Part shown: in pieces, positions 1 through 5,782 of the stretch
Position numbering within the stretch: position 1 is the stretch's first letter
Layout: each line of letters opens with the position of its first letter
Assembly: GCA_946479335.1 (NCBI GenBank)
Contig: CAMLFP010000200.1
Coordinates: 1-9,884 of the forward strand
DNA from: an uncultured Archangium sp.
Lineage (GTDB): Bacteria > Myxococcota > Myxococcia > Myxococcales > Myxococcaceae
Direction: 5' to 3'
Length of the DNA: 9,884 bases
Position numbers and translations under genes: made by a program
The notes under the pieces: generated by a model
The model's input: only the letters and a program-made list of their open reading frames with translations
Database searches by the model: none
What the model was told of the DNA's origin: nothing

Positions 1-592
1 TGCGGTCGAAGAGGTTGGTGAAGCTGGGCCACTTCTCGGCGCTCGCGTAGTGCACGGAGCCGTCGGCCATCGCCCAGGTCGGCGCCTTCACGCCCGCCTG
101 CGTCAGCGAGTCGCCGACGAACTGGTTGCACTTCCAGTTGTCCTTGAGCCAGCTGGGCTGCGTGACGCCGGGGTTCTTGTTGCCGGAGAGGTTCTTGAGC
201 GGGCTCGTCGGCACGTTCTCCTTGCCGTAGTTGACGCCCTGCTTCGCCGCGCGGTCGTGCGCCGCGTCGAGGATCTGCTGCGCGAACTTCCCCGGCCGCG
301 CGGGGATGGTGCCGCCCGCCGCGGAGACCAGCGCCTGGAACGTCTGGCCCGCCTTGCCCGCGAGCTCGAAGCTCTTCGACGAGCCGTTCCGGTCGAACGC
401 GTCGACCTGCTTGAAGATGGCGTCCAACTCCGGGCCGCTCTTGATCCATCCGTCGTGGTCGATGTCGCCCGCCGCCTGCAGCTTCGCGAGGTCGACCCCC
501 GCCGCCTGCAGCTTCTGCTTCACGCCGGCGTCGTTGAGGTTGATGCCGTTCTTCAGCGCGCTTCCGAAGGTGCTGCGGTCGATCGAGGGCAT
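1..592 (-). CDS. Partial EF-hand-like / papain-fold (NlpC/P60 or CHAP-like) protein, N-terminal part
   Basis: An open minus-strand frame begins with ATG at 592 and runs off the left edge after 197 codons. Residues 43-50 read DIDHDGWI, close to a calcium-binding EF-hand loop (D43, D45, D47, G48), although the Glu expected at loop position 12 falls one residue late. A second, weaker loop (DRNG) lies near 67-70. Residues 152-164 (NWKCNQFVGDSLT) resemble the nucleophile helix of NlpC/P60 and CHAP amidases, with Cys155 as candidate nucleophile; the catalytic His would lie beyond the window. The N-terminus is polar, with no signal peptide or lipobox. By inference this is a peptidoglycan amidase or peptidase, possibly exported by a non-Sec route. 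A GAGGT lies 11 bases before the ATG, further than usual, so the start is probable rather than certain. A cysteine protease or transglutaminase-like protein of the same fold is the main alternative. Confidence 0.72.
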   Translation of the reverse strand, partial: MPSIDRSTFGSALKNGINLNDAGVKQKLQAAGVDLAKLQAAGDIDHDGWIKSGPELDAIFKQVDAFDRNGSSKSFELAGKAGQTFQALVSAAGGTIPARPGKFAQQILDAAHDRAAKQGVNYGKENVPTSPLKNLSGNKNPGVTQPSWLKDNWKCNQFVGDSLTQAGVKAPTWAMADGSVHYASAEKWPSFTNLFDR

Positions 593-669
593 GGGGGCGA
601 TCTACCTCGCGTGCGGAGCTTGTTTCCACACACCACCGCGTCTTCGGAAATCAGCGGAAAATTACAGCT
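593..669. other. Intergenic gap between cysteine-rich lipoprotein gene and the left-edge gene
   Basis: This gap of 77 bases separates two co-oriented minus-strand genes. It is clearly more AT-rich at its right end (644-669) than the flanking genes, which would suit a promoter for the left-edge gene. I cannot find a convincing -35/-10 pair: TGTAAT on the minus strand at 666-661 could be a -10, but no good -35 lies 16-18 bases upstream of it. I see no hairpin followed by a T run that would end transcription of the lipoprotein gene. Confidence 0.4.
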
Positions 670-1791
670 TCAGCCACCGACCTCGACGCAGGTCAGCCCG
701 TTGGCCGGCGTGCAGTTCTGGCCGATGAGACACGCGCCGACGCCGTTGTCTTCGACACAGCGGATGGTGCGGCACTGCGTGTCGTCGACGCACGGCAGGC
801 GCGTGACGCTGCACTCGCCCTGCGTGCAGGTGTCGGTGACGCAGTCTGAATCCTGCTGGCAGGAGCAGAAGCCGAAGTCGCTGCCTTCACGCAGCCGGCA
901 CTGGCCCGCGCAGTAGCCGCTGGTCGCGCCGGGCAGCTTCGCGCACGTGCCGCCGCGCGCGCACTGCGTGTCGTCGGTGCAGGGCAGCGTCGGGTCTCCC
1001 TGGCAGGCGGTGTTCACGTCACACGACCAGCGCGTCAACACCACGCGGATGTCGCGACACTCGTACCCGCGTGGGCACGCCTGCCCGGAGCTGCAGTCAG
1101 CCCCGCAGTACGTGGAGTGCGTGCGCGTGTCGGTGATGCAGAAGTTGGCGCCGTGCCCGCAGGTGGTGACGCCTCCGCCGCTGGTGCAGCGCGCGCAGTA
1201 CGGCCGGTAGTCGAAGTCGTAGTCGGAGTAGCAGGTGTTGCGCGGGCTCCCCGCGTCGGGCTGCGGGCCGCAGAGTTCGCCGAACTTGCAGAAGGTCTCG
1301 TCGCTGCAGAAGTACGGGTCGCAGGTGCCGAGGGCGCAGCGCGCGAGCTCCTCGGGCGTCTCGCCGGTGCACGCGCAGGGCACGTCACCGCAGCGGCAAC
1401 TGGTGCCCGCACAGTCACCGTCGCGGCGGCAACCGATGACGCACGAGCCGCGCGCGGTGTCGCAGACCTCGCCCAATTCGCACTGGAGGTCGGTGGTGCA
1501 GCGGCCCTTGGGCACGCACTGGCCCGAGGCGGTGTCGCAGTACGTCGTGGTGTCGGTGCAGTCGAGGTTGGTCTGGCAGCCGGCGCGGTCCTGGCAGAAG
1601 CCGAGGCCGTTGCAGAACTGCGAGCCGGGGCAGGCGAGATCGGTGCGGCAGTAGCACAGGCCGCTCTGCGTCTCGCAGCGGAAGGCGCTCGTCGGTGCGC
1701 CGCAGTCTTTGTCTTCGTGGCAGCCGCCGGAGGTGAGGCGCGTGTCTCTGCACGCGGACAACAACAGCAACACCGCCAGCGACGCGCGCAT
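670..1791 (-). CDS. Cysteine-rich lipoprotein with repeated DxDC-type modules
   Basis: A 373-residue protein starting with ATG at 1791. The N-terminus is a short lipoprotein signal with lipobox LLSAC, giving lipidation at Cys14, and a surface or outer-membrane location is inferred. About 55 cysteines (roughly 15% of residues) occur in closely spaced C-x5-C and C-x6-C pairs. A recurring acidic motif precedes many of them: KDC, LDC, GDC, SDC and two copies of DDTQC. The cysteine count after the lipid-modified one is even, as expected if all are disulfide bonded. The organisation resembles the EGF/Dickkopf-like cysteine-rich lipoproteins that are common in myxobacteria, whose functions are mostly unknown. 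There is no CxxCH, so it is not a multihaem cytochrome. It starts 5 bases after the stop of the lipoprotein gene upstream and probably shares its transcript. No strong ribosome-binding site is seen, so translational coupling is likely. Confidence 0.88.
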   Translation of the reverse strand: MRASLAVLLLLSACRDTRLTSGGCHEDKDCGAPTSAFRCETQSGLCYCRTDLACPGSQFCNGLGFCQDRAGCQTNLDCTDTTTYCDTASGQCVPKGRCTTDLQCELGEVCDTARGSCVIGCRRDGDCAGTSCRCGDVPCACTGETPEELARCALGTCDPYFCSDETFCKFGELCGPQPDAGSPRNTCYSDYDFDYRPYCARCTSGGGVTTCGHGANFCITDTRTHSTYCGADCSSGQACPRGYECRDIRVVLTRWSCDVNTACQGDPTLPCTDDTQCARGGTCAKLPGATSGYCAGQCRLREGSDFGFCSCQQDSDCVTDTCTQGECSVTRLPCVDDTQCRTIRCVEDNGVGACLIGQNCTPANGLTCVEVGG

Positions 1792-1796
1792 GGGAG

Positions 1797-2303
1797 TTAC
1801 AGCGCGCCCCCGTCGGGCACGATGCCGGCGTCTTCACCGATGAGCCGGCCCAGCGACGGCGCGACGTCTTCTTCAGGCGCGAAGTCGAGCGCCTCCAGCG
1901 CCACGTTGCCGTGGAGCCGCATGCTCATCACCGAGAGCGCCTGACGGTCGGGCGCCTCGAGCAGCTCCTCAGACACCGAGCCGGCGTTGAGCTTCTGGCT
2001 CGAGAAGAAGACGTAGACGCGCACCGGGCCTTCGTTGAACGGCGTCTTGAACGCGTGGCCGCCGATGGGCCGGTTCGCGGCGCACTCGAAGCTCTGGTTG
2101 GTCTGCGACATCGTCAGCAGGCGCGTGAGGCCGGCGCGGTTGACGGAGTACGCGAGGCAGTACGGCTGCTGGCCTTCGGCGGGGAGGATCTCGAAGGTGG
2201 TGCCGCCGGTGCGGTTCAACGACGCGCGGCGAACCGGCGTGGTCTCCGGCTTCGAGCACGCGGCGATGAAGAGCAACGCAATGGTGAGGGCAGAGCGGCG
2301 CAC
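1797..2303 (-). CDS. Lipoprotein of unknown function
   Basis: A 168-residue protein beginning with GTG at 2303. Residues 1-16 form a lipoprotein signal: two Arg, a hydrophobic core and lipobox FIAAC, with lipidation at Cys16. Two further cysteines (in PYCLAY and FECAAN) could form one disulfide in the mature protein. The middle is a mixed polar beta-like sequence (VRVYVFFSS) and the C-terminus is acidic. I recognise no family. It is the first gene of a two-gene unit, since the cysteine-rich lipoprotein follows after 5 bases; the two may act together at the envelope, but that is only inferred from position. Weak promoter elements upstream (TTGTGA at 2342-2337, TAGAGT at 2317-2312 on the minus strand, 19 bases apart) would give an almost leaderless mRNA. 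No clear ribosome-binding site precedes the GTG. Confidence 0.82.
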   Translation of the reverse strand: MRRSALTIALLFIAACSKPETTPVRRASLNRTGGTTFEILPAEGQQPYCLAYSVNRAGLTRLLTMSQTNQSFECAANRPIGGHAFKTPFNEGPVRVYVFFSSQKLNAGSVSEELLEAPDRQALSVMSMRLHGNVALEALDFAPEEDVAPSLGRLIGEDAGIVPDGGAL

Positions 2304-2369
2304 GGCGCAGCACTCTACACGGCACGGCGTCGGCGGTCACAACGGCGCCGGCGTGCTAACGCTTCGCGT
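2304..2369. promoter_or_regulatory. Divergent intergenic region, presumed promoters for flanking genes
   Basis: These 66 bases separate a minus-strand lipoprotein gene and a plus-strand small membrane protein gene, so promoters for both must lie here or extend into the coding sequence. On the minus strand the best match is TTGTGA (2342-2337) and TAGAGT (2317-2312) with a long 19-base spacer. On the plus strand TGCTAACGC at 2353-2361 could be a poor extended -10 for the small gene. Both are weak, and neither gene has a clear ribosome-binding site. Confidence 0.3.
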
Positions 2370-2597
2370 ATGGGCGCTCCCTTCCGCGTCGTGCTGTCGC
2401 AGCTGTGCCGCTTCATCTGGCCCGTGCTGGGGGGAGGCTCGGTGCTGGCGCTGCTCGTGCTCGTGGTCTTCGGGATCGCCGGCGGGCACTACGGCGAGTT
2501 GCTGCTGCTGTTCTATGGGCCGGTCGCGCTGGCCCTGGTCGGCGCTGCCGCGGTGCTGCGGGTCGCCGCGCGAAAGCTGGCGCCGCCCGCAGCGTGA
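2370..2597 (+). CDS. Small membrane protein, two predicted transmembrane segments
   Basis: A 75-residue plus-strand reading frame from ATG at 2370 to TGA at 2595-2597. Residues about 14-38 (core VLALLVLVVFGIAG) and 43-65 (core ELLLLFYGPVALALVG) are two clear hydrophobic segments separated by a short GHYGE turn. The C-terminus is basic then proline-rich (RVAARKLAPPAA), which would place both ends in the cytoplasm by the positive-inside rule. It belongs to no family I recognise. The hydrophobic pattern and its exact fit between flanking genes argue that it is real, although the start lacks a good ribosome-binding site and an upstream in-frame extension is open; I chose this ATG because extension would overlap the divergent lipoprotein gene. 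Its stop lies 3 bases from the stop of the convergent glycosyltransferase gene. Confidence 0.65.
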   Translation: MGAPFRVVLSQLCRFIWPVLGGGSVLALLVLVVFGIAGGHYGELLLLFYGPVALALVGAAAVLRVAARKLAPPAA

Positions 2598-2600
2598 GCT

Positions 2601-4385
2601 TCAGCGCGGCCGGCGGTACACGATGATCTGCGGCGTCTCGTCGAGGTACAGCCCGTAGACCGGCCTCGTCGTGCCGAACGCCTGCCACGTGAGGAACTCG
2701 TGCTCGCGGAACTCCTGGTGGTACTGGTACGCGACGAAGTCCGCCTGCTCCGGGCCGCCCACCGCGACGACGTCGGTGCGCAGCATGCCGTTGCGCTGGA
2801 GGTCGCGGATCTGCCCGCCGTGGTTCTCGTGGAAGTAGATGCGCGCGCCCGGCCACGCGTTCTGGTTGAGCCACGGCAGCACGCCCGAGAGGTTGTTCGC
2901 CCAGTACTGCCGCTGCATGCCCAGCGACGCCGCGCCCGGGAGCCCACCGGCGATCTCCCCGTACGCGCTCGTGCCGTACTCGTAGACGCGCGCGGTCGCG
3001 ATGAAGGCGGGCACTGACAGCAGCACGCTCAGCGCCACCATCACCCGCTGCTCCGTCACGAACTTGAGCTTGGGCTGGAGCCACTCGAAGAGCGACTTCG
3101 CGCCGCGCTCCACCGAACCCGCCGCCAGCAGCGCGAGGAACGGCATCGACGGGAACCAGTGCTTCACGCCGCCGAAGTGCGGCACCTGCGGGTGGCTGAT
3201 GAGCAGAATCGACGCCAGCGCGTTCGCGCCCATCAACAGCTCGAACATCGTCGCCTTGCGCTGCACCGCGCGCGCGCCGACCCACCCCAGCCCGATGGCC
3301 ATCGGCACCACGAAGCTCGCCGGCGCCGTCAGCGCGGTCTTCACGAAGACGTACGAGAGCGGGAAGGGCGGGCCCCGCAACAGCTCGCCCAGGTAGAACC
3401 ACGCGTAGTGGTTGTGGGTGAGGTGGAAGTTCAAATACCAGGCGGTGCGATCCACCGGGTGGTGCCAGAGGTACGGCCAGTGCGCGTAGAACACCACCGG
3501 CCCGAGGATCGCCATCGAGACCAGCGGCGCGATGGTGCGGAACGCGCCCTCGTGGATCGAACGCAGCTTCCACGTCAGGTACGCGCCGATGGCGCACGCG
3601 ATGACGTAGACGGCCAACTGCGGGCTCTGCACCGCGAACGAGTCGAGGAATCTCTGCGGCCCGAGTGACGCGACCAGCACCGCGTACAAGACCGCCGCGA
3701 ACGCGAACACGCCGTTGATGCCGAAGAAGTACGCGCGCGCTTGCGGGTGCTGCTTCGTCAGGTCCCACCCGCGCCACAGCACGAACGGCACCAGCGTCAC
3801 GGGGATGAAGTACGCGTTGTGCTTCGCCGCCAGCGCGAGGCCCCACGAGAGGCCGGCCCACAGCCACCAGCGCGGCCGCTCCAGCGCCTCGATGAAGCAG
3901 TACACCGTCAGCACCCACATGGTGGCGATGGGCACGTCGAAGCACGCGAGGTGCGCGTGGAAGAACTGCCGCGGCACGAGGAGGAACGACACCGCCGCGA
4001 AGATCGACGCCGTCTGCCCGAAGCGCTTGCGCGTCAGCAGGTAGATGAGCGGCAACATCCACGCGGCGACGGCGAACGCCGGCAACCGGAACGCGGCCGC
4101 CGGGCGCAGCAGGCCCAGCTTCTCGTGGAAGACCACGTACGAGATGCCGTACAGGTTCTTCATCAACGCCGGGTGCTCGTGGTTGAAGTCGAAGGCCTGC
4201 GTGGTCGCCGCCTCGCCCATCGCCGTCGACGGAGACGACAGCAGCAACTGGAACCAGTGCCCGTGCGACTCCGCGGCGTGGAAGTAGACGCTCTCGTCGC
4301 GCCCGAAGCCGACCTCCTTCTCGGTCAGCAGCAGCGAGAAGAAGGCGATGAAGAACAGCCCCCAGACGATGCGCTTCTCGGTCAC
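2601..4385 (-). CDS. GT-C family membrane glycosyltransferase (PMT/ArnT-like)
   Basis: A 594-residue polytopic membrane protein. The GTG at 4385 is chosen as start because GGAGGT lies 5 bases upstream and the codon overlaps the preceding stop as GTGA; an in-frame start at 4418 would add 11 residues inside the upstream gene. After the first membrane helix (residues 7-20) comes the acidic pair D30-E31 in GRDES, then EHPAL at about 70-74, matching the DE and HPPL-type motifs of the first periplasmic loop in protein O-mannosyltransferases and ArnT. FFHAHLACFDVP at 141-152 adds a second conserved acidic site (D150). Many further helices follow to about residue 445, then a soluble periplasmic tail of about 150 residues. 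The family moves a sugar from a polyprenyl-phosphate donor to lipid, protein or glycan on the outer face of the inner membrane; donor and acceptor here are unknown. It is the last gene of the carD run. Confidence 0.85.
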   Translation of the reverse strand: MTEKRIVWGLFFIAFFSLLLTEKEVGFGRDESVYFHAAESHGHWFQLLLSSPSTAMGEAATTQAFDFNHEHPALMKNLYGISYVVFHEKLGLLRPAAAFRLPAFAVAAWMLPLIYLLTRKRFGQTASIFAAVSFLLVPRQFFHAHLACFDVPIATMWVLTVYCFIEALERPRWWLWAGLSWGLALAAKHNAYFIPVTLVPFVLWRGWDLTKQHPQARAYFFGINGVFAFAAVLYAVLVASLGPQRFLDSFAVQSPQLAVYVIACAIGAYLTWKLRSIHEGAFRTIAPLVSMAILGPVVFYAHWPYLWHHPVDRTAWYLNFHLTHNHYAWFYLGELLRGPPFPLSYVFVKTALTAPASFVVPMAIGLGWVGARAVQRKATMFELLMGANALASILLISHPQVPHFGGVKHWFPSMPFLALLAAGSVERGAKSLFEWLQPKLKFVTEQRVMVALSVLLSVPAFIATARVYEYGTSAYGEIAGGLPGAASLGMQRQYWANNLSGVLPWLNQNAWPGARIYFHENHGGQIRDLQRNGMLRTDVVAVGGPEQADFVAYQYHQEFREHEFLTWQAFGTTRPVYGLYLDETPQIIVYRRPR

Positions 4386-5263
4386 GGGGCACCTCCGGCG
4401 ACGCGCAACGTCACGCACACCACGCGGTCATTCGGGCGGTCGGCCTGCACCGCGACGCGAATGCGCGAGCCGGCCTGCACCGCGCCGCCGTCGAGGCGAT
4501 GCATCAGTTCGCTGCGCGCCGGCAAGACGAGCTGCATCGGGCGGCCGTCGATCTCCAGCGTCACCGGCACCGGCGCGTCGATGCGCGTGCCGTATTCCCA
4601 CGGGAAGCCGGCGGAGAGGCTCACCGTGCCCGCGCCGGGCGAGACGAACTCCACCACCTCGCGGTTCGGGCCACCGGGCGCGTCCATCCGCACGCACTCG
4701 TAGGGCGCGAAGTGCACGTCGTGCCATTCACGCGCCACCGTCTTGTTGTTGCTGCAGCGGTGACCGCGCCCGTCCCAATTGCAGGGCTGGCGCTGGCCGT
4801 CGGGCGACTCGAGGTACACCTGCGCGCTGGGCAACGCGTCGGCGCCTTCCAACACCCCGGGGCGGTAGCGGCCATTGGTGAAGAGCTGCAGCCGCAGGTT
4901 CCCGAACTGGCGCGCGCTGCCGACCTCGCTGCGCTGCGGGAGGAACGCCTTCTCGAAGTCGCCGATGCCGGCGCGAGGCAGCCGAGGCTCCGACAACACC
5001 CAGATGCGCGGGTGCCGCTCGAGCGCATCGCCGTCGCTGCCGATGTACCCGACGACAGGGAGCCCCTCAGGCACGTAGATGCGGGCGCGCTCGGTCCACC
5101 ACGGCGCGAGCAACACCGCGTCGCCCGGTTGCCGCTCGTTGGTCAGCGTCTGCGCGACGGCCTGGTAGTCGCTCTCTGCGACGTGCGTGGAGGGCAACCA
5201 GAGCTGGAAGCCCAACGCCCACACGCCGGCCACGAGGAGGATGAAGCCTTCGACCCGCTTCAC
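4382..5263 (-). CDS. Membrane-anchored periplasmic protein, resembles the periplasmic tail of GT-C glycosyltransferases
   Basis: A 293-residue protein taken from GTG at 5263, which overlaps the carG stop as GTGA; longer in-frame extensions lie inside carG. The ribosome-binding site is weak (GAAG about 5 bases upstream), so translational coupling to carG is likely. Residues 6-23 form one membrane helix (VEGFILLVAGVWALGF). The rest is soluble and predicted to face the periplasm. Residues around 30-60 (DYQAVAQTL, QPGDAVLLAPWW) look like the start of the C-terminal periplasmic domain that follows the last helix of many GT-C glycosyltransferases, but no multi-helix catalytic half is present. The second half has a beta-rich appearance with EIDGRP and a few cysteines. 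I recognise no named family. Its position between carG and a GT-C enzyme, with 4-base overlaps on both sides, suggests it assists that enzyme, for example in acceptor binding. Confidence 0.8.
   Translation of the reverse strand: MKRVEGFILLVAGVWALGFQLWLPSTHVAESDYQAVAQTLTNERQPGDAVLLAPWWTERARIYVPEGLPVVGYIGSDGDALERHPRIWVLSEPRLPRAGIGDFEKAFLPQRSEVGSARQFGNLRLQLFTNGRYRPGVLEGADALPSAQVYLESPDGQRQPCNWDGRGHRCSNNKTVAREWHDVHFAPYECVRMDAPGGPNREVVEFVSPGAGTVSLSAGFPWEYGTRIDAPVPVTLEIDGRPMQLVLPARSELMHRLDGGAVQAGSRIRVAVQADRPNDRVVCVTLRVAGGAP
4386..4394 (-). promoter_or_regulatory. Strong ribosome-binding site that fixes the GTG start of the glycosyltransferase gene
   Basis: The minus strand reads CGGAGGTGCCCCGTGACC: a perfect GGAGGT with 5 bases to GTG at 4385-4383. 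It lies inside the last codons of the upstream gene, whose TGA overlaps the GTG. It supports translation start at the GTG rather than at the longer frame, and shows that the glycosyltransferase can also initiate independently of simple coupling. Confidence 0.75.
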
Positions 5264-5775
5264 GACTTCGTGTTTCGAATCTTCGCGTCGACGGTGTCGC
5301 GACAGAAGGTGCAGAAGCTGGCTTCGCCCTCGATGTACGACGGCGTCCACTGCGGGTACATCGCGCAGCGCGGGTCGAGGCAGTGATGGAGGCCGTAGGT
5401 GTGCCCGACCTCCTGCATCGCGAAGCGCGCCAGCGTGCCCACCGAGTCGACCGAGAGGCCCTTCAAGTGCGCGGTCGTCACCACCGCCCGCTGCGCGGAG
5501 TAGCGCGCGAGCCCGAAGGTCGGCGCTTCACCCGACTGCAGCTTCCGCGGCGCCAGCTTGCGCGAGGTGAGGAAGAGCACCTTGTCATCGGCCAGCGCAG
5601 ACACCTTCGGCAGCGTGTCGAGCAGCTTGTTGGCGTCGTACGGCTCCTGCTGGCCGTGCGGCGCGGTGACGGCGCCGCTGTGCTCCGCGCCCACGCCGAA
5701 GGCCGTGTAGAGCGACTTGTTGAGCGCCTTCAGCAGCGCCGGGTCGAACTCGTCCAACGTGAAAAGTCGAATCAT
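5260..5775 (-). CDS. carG: CarG, archaemetzincin-like zinc protein partner of CarD
   Basis: A 171-residue protein from ATG at 5775, preceded by GAGAG and 7 bases after the carD stop. The C-terminal half carries the archaemetzincin (M54) zinc signature in altered form: Q121-E122-V-G-H125-T-Y-G128-L-H-H131-C132, then C137-A-M139 and a CxxC at C155-C158. The four cysteines that make the second, structural zinc site are intact. The first His of HExxH is Gln here, so peptidase activity is very unlikely although the Glu remains. The gap between CxM and CxxC is 15 residues, against 17 in the usual motif. In Myxococcus xanthus, carG lies directly downstream of carD, and CarG binds two zinc ions, lacks peptidase and DNA-binding activity and acts by binding the CarD N-terminal domain; I transfer that role from gene order plus motif. 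Its stop overlaps the next start (GTGA). Confidence 0.9.
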   Translation of the reverse strand: MIRLFTLDEFDPALLKALNKSLYTAFGVGAEHSGAVTAPHGQQEPYDANKLLDTLPKVSALADDKVLFLTSRKLAPRKLQSGEAPTFGLARYSAQRAVVTTAHLKGLSVDSVGTLARFAMQEVGHTYGLHHCLDPRCAMYPQWTPSYIEGEASFCTFCRDTVDAKIRNTKS

Positions 5776-5782
5776 GGCTCTC

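Noticed and set aside
1117..1944. Plus-strand frame opposite the cysteine-rich lipoprotein
   Set aside because: Low-complexity Ala/Arg/Gly/Val composition and antisense to a gene with a signal peptide and regular cysteine pattern.
2413..4392. Long minus-strand frame of 659 residues over the glycosyltransferase gene
   Set aside because: It is extremely Arg-, Ala- and Pro-rich with no membrane pattern, as expected for an out-of-frame reading of GC-rich DNA; the overlapping GT-C frame has clear motifs and helices.
3741..5386. Plus-strand frames opposite the glycosyltransferase and its neighbour
   Set aside because: Arg/His/Gln-rich low-complexity translations without domains, typical antisense artefacts at this GC content.
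5302..5415. Active archaemetzincin peptidase (M54)
   Set aside because: The first zinc-binding His is Gln and the gene sits directly after carD, so the inactive CarG role fits better than a peptidase.
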